Source: Jacaranda mimosifolia
Taxonomy: Eukaryota; Streptophyta; Magnoliopsida; Lamiales; Bignoniaceae
Length of the DNA: 64,000 nucleotides
NCBI GenBank assembly: GCA_018894105.1
Contig: CM032133.1
Span: forward strand, 15,948,501 to 16,012,500
Direction of reading: 5' to 3'
In this document: positions 57,309-64,000 of the stretch, one piece after another
How the letters are laid out: every line of letters begins with the position of its first letter
Position numbering within the stretch: the first letter of the stretch is position 1
Made by a program: the position numbers and the translations under genes
Notes under the pieces: model-generated
The model's database searches: none
Seen by the model: only the letters and a program-made list of their open reading frames with translations
Told to the model about the DNA's origin: nothing

Positions 57309-60179
57309 TGTAACACCCTAATTTTTAGAATATTAGTTTAAGTTGATTGGAATTAAATTAATTAAAGTTTAGGTGGAAATATTGGGAATTGAAGGATTTA
57401 ATTATAAATAGGAAATGACTTATTTGTTCAAAATTATAAAGTTTAGGGGATTAATGTAGACAAGTTAAAATTTGGAGGACTATAAAATAATTGGATTTGG
57501 ACTTAATTGCCCAAAAATAGAAAACTTAAGGGCCAATGTGTAAGAATTAAAAGTTAAAGGATTTAATTGAAGGCTAGGGACCAAAAGAAAGACGGTTTAA
57601 GAGTTTTGGGGTGAAATGTGGGTCGGACAAAAAGTTTGGGGTCGAAGAGAAGAAGTTGAAAAATAGTTTTATATATATAGAATAGAGGATGAAAAATATT
57701 CAAATTCTCAAAAATGGCCCAAAACTATCCCGACGGCAAAACTTGGAACTAAAACCATAGTTAGGCTCCTCTAAGCTCAGGGAGCAAAACCATACCAAAT
57801 TTTACCTAAAACACCGACAGAATCATCGGGAAATCAAACCCGAAGGCATGCAACAACAGGTTTGGTGGTTTCACCATCTCTAGTGGTGAAAATGGGATGG
57901 GCTTTACTGGGTTTTGGTCGCGAGGAAGTGGGTAGGCTACCGGTGGTTTCAATTTTGGGTTTCGACTGTGGTGGTGGGAGAATTAACAGTGGTGGTAGAT
58001 GGCGGTAGGACTAGGGTTCCGCGGTGGTTCTTGGATTACTTAGGCGGCCAAATGGTGGCCAATCTAGAAATTATTTAAGGGCTTTTGATCGCATCGATGA
58101 GACGCACCAATTGGCGGTAATGGTCCCCATCTTCGTCGGCGCTGCGTGCGGCAGTTATAGGACAGTCAGCTTGGTTTAGGATTTTGAACTCGTTTAGACT
58201 AATTTCGGCTTGAGATTGGATCTCGATCCGATCCAATTTGGGTAAATTTCTTATCGAATGTTAAATTCGATTGATTTTTACACTTCTAATTCAATATTAA
58301 TAAAATTTAGAATTATTGAAATGTAATGGCACTCGAGATAATGATTGATTGCGAATAATGAACAAGATTGACTATAATCCTAAGTTTAATAATTAAGAAA
58401 GATTAATTTAAAATTACACTCTTAGACTCAATAATGTATATGTCATAGATAAAATATAGTTGAGCTTAATCTAAAGATTAAGTTATATAAAGGATATAAT
58501 GAAAATGGGTTATTAGACCTAGACACGATAAACTCATAAGCCCAACTGGTTTAAGAACTTGAACCCTCACCACGTACTGTAAAATAAGTAAAGTGATGAA
58601 TGGAGTTGTTATGGGTAATTTGGGGATTAAGTTAGCTCGAGCCAGTAAAGCTATTAAGACGGTTGAAACATTAAGATAATGAAGTGGGAATGATTGAGCT
58701 CGAGTAAGTAAAGTCTTGTAATCTCGAAATATCATGGGGTTGGAAGATTAAGGCCATTTGAGATAAGATAGAATTGAACTCAAGTGTCAGAATAACCTTA
58801 AGTTTAATAACGATGCTAACGACATTTCCAATTAAGATTCAGAAGATTGAAGGATGATAACTCGAATTATTTTATGACAGTTCTCGGACTGACTAGGAAG
58901 CTAAAGCCTGAGCGATCATACGACTAGGAATTTCTCTTTAATTGTCAGGGGAGTTTATACTCAATAGTATGAGTTTTTTTGCTAGGGAAAGAACATATAT
59001 ATTTGCTCTATATCCTAGTTGTTTGTTTCCTTCCAATCTATGTATTGAAAATAGTACTCCACATCGCCCCTTATACTTATCACTTCTTTTGATATTGATT
59101 GATATCACGTTATCTTAAATTGGAGATTGTGTTGAGGAAGTTGAAAAGTGATTTCGAAATATATATTTTACTTGCCATGTCTAGCTTAAAACCAGCTTAG
59201 GCTGAATCAGTGATTACATGCTTAACATGGCGAAGTGATGCATTAAGTTATATGTTGTTGGATGCATTCAGTGATATTAGTGATTATATTTAATACCTTT
59301 AGGAGTGGGCCCCGGGATCAGTTACGAAAGATGGTTGGGCGGAACAATCCGTGGTGACAGATCTTTTGGTCGATACTTATGCGCTATGCACACAAAATCC
59401 CTACTCAGTAGGCCAGCAGGAGGTAGCCGCCTATGAGCAGGATCAGGCATGCGGCTAACCTTGCCTAGTGAATATTTAAATATTCGAGCCGATCACTCGG
59501 TACTCTAGAGGGATAAGGATTTTTATGTTTTTGAAAGTGGAGTGACAAAGTAGGAAAACCGCCAACAGCTTAACAGTTAAAATGTTTTGTTAAATTATGT
59601 TTAGTTTATTCGATATGCCTGACACTTATACTTTGAATCTCAAATATTTGACTGAGATCTAGTGACTATTCAAATGGCATATCGCCCCCCCCCTTTTAAT
59701 GATAGTTGAGGTTTAAACTTCTGTGAGAGATAGTGAATTTTGTGAAGTCTCATCACTGGTATGGGATGGTGGTGAGATGGATCACCTCAAAACTTTGACT
59801 AAAACCTTTTCTCACAACTTCTGAAAATATTTATGCTTCTATTTGTCTCCTATATCATAATTGTGAAATTGTCATTTTGTTGTTATTGCTATACTATTTC
59901 ACTAAGTCATTCAGACTTACGTTGTTTTATTGTTTCTTCTGTTCTTTACCCTAGATAGAATCGAGTGACGAAGATATACTAACCCAGGTGACACATGAGG
60001 CAATGAGGGTGATAGAAGTGCATATTTCAATTCAGACTAGAACATCCGATGACGGTTGTTGTAGAAATTAAATACTTTAGGATTTTTGACAAAATTATTT
60101 TTTGTTGTAAAGAAGACATGTGGTATTACTTGAGTAGCACCTCGGCCGGAAGCAGGCACCTCCCGGTCAGGGCATTACA
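57309..60179 (+). mobile_element. Gypsy-type LTR, 2.87 kb
   Basis: Starts TGTAACACCCTAATTTTTAG and ends GGTCAGGGCATTACA, directly before a tRNA primer site, so this is a 5' LTR on the plus strand. Long LTRs opening with TGTAACACCC are typical of plant chromovirus-type Gypsy elements (Tekay/Del and related). It sits in the gag of a Copia fragment; the five bases before it are TCCCT, and the other duplication lies outside the window. No coding frame inside; the poly-C run at about 59684 is notable. Confidence 0.8.
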
Positions 60180-60181
60180 AG

Positions 60182-60193
60182 TGGTATCAGAGC
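60182..60193 (+). other. tRNA primer binding site
   Basis: TGGTATCAGAGC, the exact complement of the 3' end of plant initiator-Met tRNA, two bases after the LTR end at 60179. It fixes the element's orientation and the LTR border. Confidence 0.95.
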
Positions 60194-63100
60194 TTAGGTT
60201 TGGAAACATGAGCTATGCTAGGATATGATCCTCGGAATATGAAAGTTTTGATTAGTGGAGAGTAAGCTTGATTCTAAAATTTGAATGAGGCTTGAAAGTT
60301 TTGAGTTAATGGAGGTAAGTATGACTTTGGAATTTGATTAGGGCATGAATTTTTGGGAACAATATTTGATCCGAAGGACGTAAAGGGTTATGATTGGGTG
60401 CGGAACCAATGTATAATCCATAGCTCCTATGATATCGAGCATGTGACTTGGAAATGATAATATCCTTGGGAATTTACACTGAGTGTAAGCATGCCTGGGA
60501 ACATTTTAACTAGTGTGAGCCGATACTGTTTTTGATAGAATTGAGTTTGATGAGTAAAGAATTTTATTGGATCATTACTTTGGACATAAGAGTGTGTTAT
60601 GGCTTAAGATAAGGTTATTTGGGAAATTGTATGTTGATGACTCGAATCTCTTTGGTGTATGGAATCTTGAGATTAATGGAGGCTAAGGTTGACATGAAAA
60701 TTAGGTTAAGATGTGAACTTTTGGGATATTGCTTGATATTAAAAGAGTAAAGGATTGGTGTTGTAATGGCCAACTAATATCTAATCCATCACTCTTGAAA
60801 TGTTAAGCATACGATTTCATGAGCGTTTAGTGGAGCAATACTTTTAGTATTGCATCGTTGTGCATGTATATTTTGTGATAATAGAACTGGAGAAGCGAAG
60901 GATCATTTCGGATAATTAGCATTTTGGTTTATACATGTGGTTAAGATCCATACGATATTGTCCCCATGAAGGAATAGATATTTCGACTATGGAATTAACC
61001 AGTGTAACTATACTGTGGTAACTGCAAGGGAAACAGGAAATATTTTTGATAAGGAGAATTTGATATGCACTTTCTGTTTGAATTCATCGAATTGCTTACA
61101 TACTTGGGTTTGTTTCATTCCAATTGTATTTCAGTTGCTTATATTCTGCTCATTGAGCAATAAGGGCAGAGTAGTCTCTTGGTCTAGATCGGGCTATTGT
61201 CAGGGCGGTTCGCTGAACGAGCCATTTATATTTCCTCTCGATCTGATTTGATTGAGATGATCTCGGGCTATTCAAGCAGACGGTAACAACTCCCCAGCTA
61301 GCACTTACCAGTAACCTTAAATTGTTAATGCTTGTATCCGGATATGTACCTATTCTGATTGTTATTTTATGATCTATTAAGTTGCTTCTTCCTCGACAAG
61401 TCTCTACCAATTTGTTATTAAGATTATCCCTCACTAAATCTTTTTGGCTTACCCTCCTACTTTATCTTTGATTTTCTCAGACAGGACTGAGTAATAGATA
61501 CGAACTTCTGGTTTGGGCTAGAGATAATATGTTTTGTAGAAGAACAGGTGTTCATATGTGTATATGGGTTCAAGTGAATGTCAAGCTTTAACTTAGAGAT
61601 ATTGTGATATGTCAGGTTTGAATTTGTGATTTGTAGTATATACTATATGATGAATATTACGGAACCATTAATGGTATGTATATAGTACTGATGTTGAGGT
61701 CTGTTTAAATTGAAGTCTACTGCTCTCTCTGATGGACTTAGAAATTTTCCTTCTTATGGGCCTATTGACTATTTTAAGGATTAGATTTAATACTGAACTA
61801 GTGACATCTCAGCTTAGGGGTTATCCTGAGTGGGGTGCCATAGAAGCGGTAAATTTCGTACTTGAATTTTAATTTGATTAATTTATTGAAGGTGATTGAA
61901 GTTTTGGATTCAAGCCTGATCATAATATGAACTAAGATTGTTAAATAATGATTTAGCTTAAGTTACGGATTAGTTTCATAATTATTATAATATTGATGCT
62001 TAAGAAATTTTGGCTTTAACTCACAGATGAAGGTAGTTGAAGGTACTGTCTAAGTTCTGAATGTCAATCAAGGATCTAGTTTTATGTAATCTTGACTTTA
62101 ACTCATAGATAGAATCAAAGGATCTAAGTACTGTTTGTGACTGTACCTAAAGTATACAAATTTTGCAAACGGATAATGAATTATAGGGGAGCCTCTGACT
62201 TGTTATGAAATCCTAGGAGGTGTTAATGTAAATAATCCAGTTACTGGTTCCCAAATGTACTAAACTTGGCTTGGCTACGTGAAATACTATGTGTGTAGGC
62301 CTGAACTCGGGGATGACTTGTGTAAATATTTATGCTTATCGGGGTTTGGTGCTGATGAAAACCATGGACTTGGATTTATTATGTATTTCTGGGATATGTA
62401 ACCATGCTTAACTTTTAGTTCGTACCTATCTGGGTGGTTAAGACTTTGATGTTGATGATATTGTAAATTTGTTTTTAGTAATTTTATTTAAGTTGATACA
62501 GCTTGGGTGAGCTGGTAGTTCACGATATCTGAGTACATGACTTGTCATATTGTTTCTAAAATGTTAAGTTTGAATTCAGTCACTTTCGAGGTGAATATTA
62601 TGTAAATAGGAGTTTATAGTATTAATAATAGCGCATTAGTGATGACGATTCTTATGCACCTTTAAATAATCATATAGCGACCTCTATATTACTTATAAAC
62701 GCCTTGGGTTGAACACTAGAGATTAAATTGGTATTGGCCCATTCTTCCAAGCCAAATTTTGATATGCTAGAAGTTATTGCCGGACGAAAGTATCAATCAA
62801 GCGCAGCCATAAGTCACTAGGATCATAACAAATGATCATTAATAGATTTTAACATCATGAAGAGAGTACTCTAGTAGGAAATATATATGAAAAGATAGAC
62901 ACTAGCAAAAACTCCTTGCACCAATCTTGGGAAAAAACTGTGAAACAACCAGGCCGAATATAGGATTTAATAGAGATGACATGATGCTTTTGTGGTTTAT
63001 CTCATGGGGCTTATTGACAACAACTAGGTTGGTAAGATTTGGATGGAATTTGGAAGGCATTTTCTAGAACTTGACTCTAGTGAAACGACATTTTATGGAT

Positions 63101-64000
63101 TAGTACCTTTGTGGAATAGTGATAAACACAAAGAGGCTAGCAATTTTGAAGGTACCATAAGAGATCTCGTGGGAAGTACTTTAAGTAATTTCTTGAGCTT
63201 TATTCACGATGACCTATGAGAGAGTTAACCATTGGAATATAGGGACTTGTGGAAAAAGAATAGGAACTAAATAAGCTACAATGAATATGAGATCGTAATA
63301 CCTTGTCCACACACATTACTTGGCACAGAATAAGGATGTATACTTTATTTAAGATTGAACTAAGTTGAATTGCTCTTAGTTAGGGGTTGGTGGAGAAGGT
63401 ATTCTGGGAATTACCTCTTGCTTGTAATATAAGTACTAGGAACCGACGCAAAGTCATTTGGGTGGTCAGGCTCCTACGACATTTGCAGATATGGTATACA
63501 TGATATCTTGATTTATTGGATTGGTTCCCAGCAAATCTATTAAGTACATTTGATGAACTTGGAAACGAGGGACGAGTCATACTATATTTCCACTTGGTGT
63601 TATAGATACCACATGAACCCTACTTGTGTACTAAGTTAACAGAGTATCAATTAGGAAAAAAGATACATTTAAAAGTATGTAACGCCACAAAGGATTATCA
63701 GGATGATCTTACTGAGGTCAAGGTTATAATCGATCAGGAAAACTAAGGTGTATGTCAGAGGTGCAGAGCCCTTTAGGCTTTATCAAATTTATGCTTAAAG
63801 TTTTCTTACGATAATAGAGTCGCTGGCTAATTTAGCATAGAAGAATTGGTGGTCTTAAGGGACGAATAAGAACATGAGGTGATTTTATGAGCTAAAGATA
63901 AGGGTTAGCTTGTGTTAATTATCATTTTTCCTACATAATGTAAAAGGTAGTTTCATGTATCCATACCAACAAAAGGGTTAGTTATAAAAAAATAAAAAAA
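60194..64000 (+). mobile_element. Internal region of Gypsy-type element, no ORF
   Basis: 3.8 kb after the primer site to the window end without any recognisable gag, protease or polymerase frame; the longest open frames are under 100 codons and show no family. Live Gypsy elements usually start gag within a few hundred bases to about 1 kb of the primer site. Either the element is a large non-coding derivative (LARD-like), or gag lies outside the window after an unusual leader. No second LTR is reached. Confidence 0.6.

Noticed and set aside
1..64000. tRNA, rRNA or snRNA genes
   Set aside because: I saw no cloverleaf with A and B boxes and no rRNA-like segment; a tRNA search program would be needed to exclude them fully.

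Overview
This window is nuclear DNA from a flowering plant, most likely a eudicot. It has an A/T-rich background, introns with GT-AG borders, one intact plant hormone gene, and dense layers of plant transposable elements: Copia and Gypsy LTR elements, Mutator-like (MULE), hAT, PIF/Harbinger and CACTA-like elements, MITEs and a LINE fragment. There is no operon structure, no CRISPR array and no bacterial gene.

The only gene that reads through intact is a gibberellin 20-oxidase (16757-21154, + strand, three exons, 386 codons). Its start codon lies only about 230 bp from a large nested insertion, and its second intron is swollen by MITE and hAT-like DNA.

Layout. 0.4-0.8 kb: LINE ORF1 (DUF4283) fragment. 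2.5-2.8 kb: one broken exon of a RanBP2-type zinc-finger gene. 3.8-7.5 kb: A/T-rich repeats and a CACTA-like terminus. 7.98-9.36 kb: degenerate tandem repeat of about 230 bp. 9.36-16.53 kb: a CACTA-like MITE split by a 6.8-kb MULE (9-bp target duplication) that holds both ends of a MULE transposase, four minisatellite families and a Gypsy 3' end. 16.7-21.2 kb: GA20ox. 22.1-28.5 kb: Copia element with both LTRs and a 5-bp duplication. 28.7-33.4 kb: remains of further Copia and Gypsy elements. 34.9-35.8 kb: non-autonomous MULE. 36.1-40.5 kb: small GRF zinc-finger gene split by a 3.8-kb hAT element. 41.9-47.7 kb: MYB/SANT-like and PIF/Harbinger remains, holding a MULE that itself holds a hAT MITE. 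49.9-51.0 kb: deletion derivative of the same hAT family, inverted. 53.9-54.5 kb: Harbinger MITE with a second copy inside it. 55.4-57.3 kb: foldback element and Copia fragment. 57.3 kb to the end: Gypsy-type LTR of 2.87 kb, tRNA primer site and an internal region without visible coding capacity.

The genes do not form a pathway. The biological story is repeated nested insertion around one GA biosynthesis gene and the loss of at least one small host-like gene (GRF zinc finger) by hAT insertion. I found no convincing new molecular system. The most unusual object is the MULE whose middle has been replaced by four unrelated-length minisatellites that share a TGTACT-type core.
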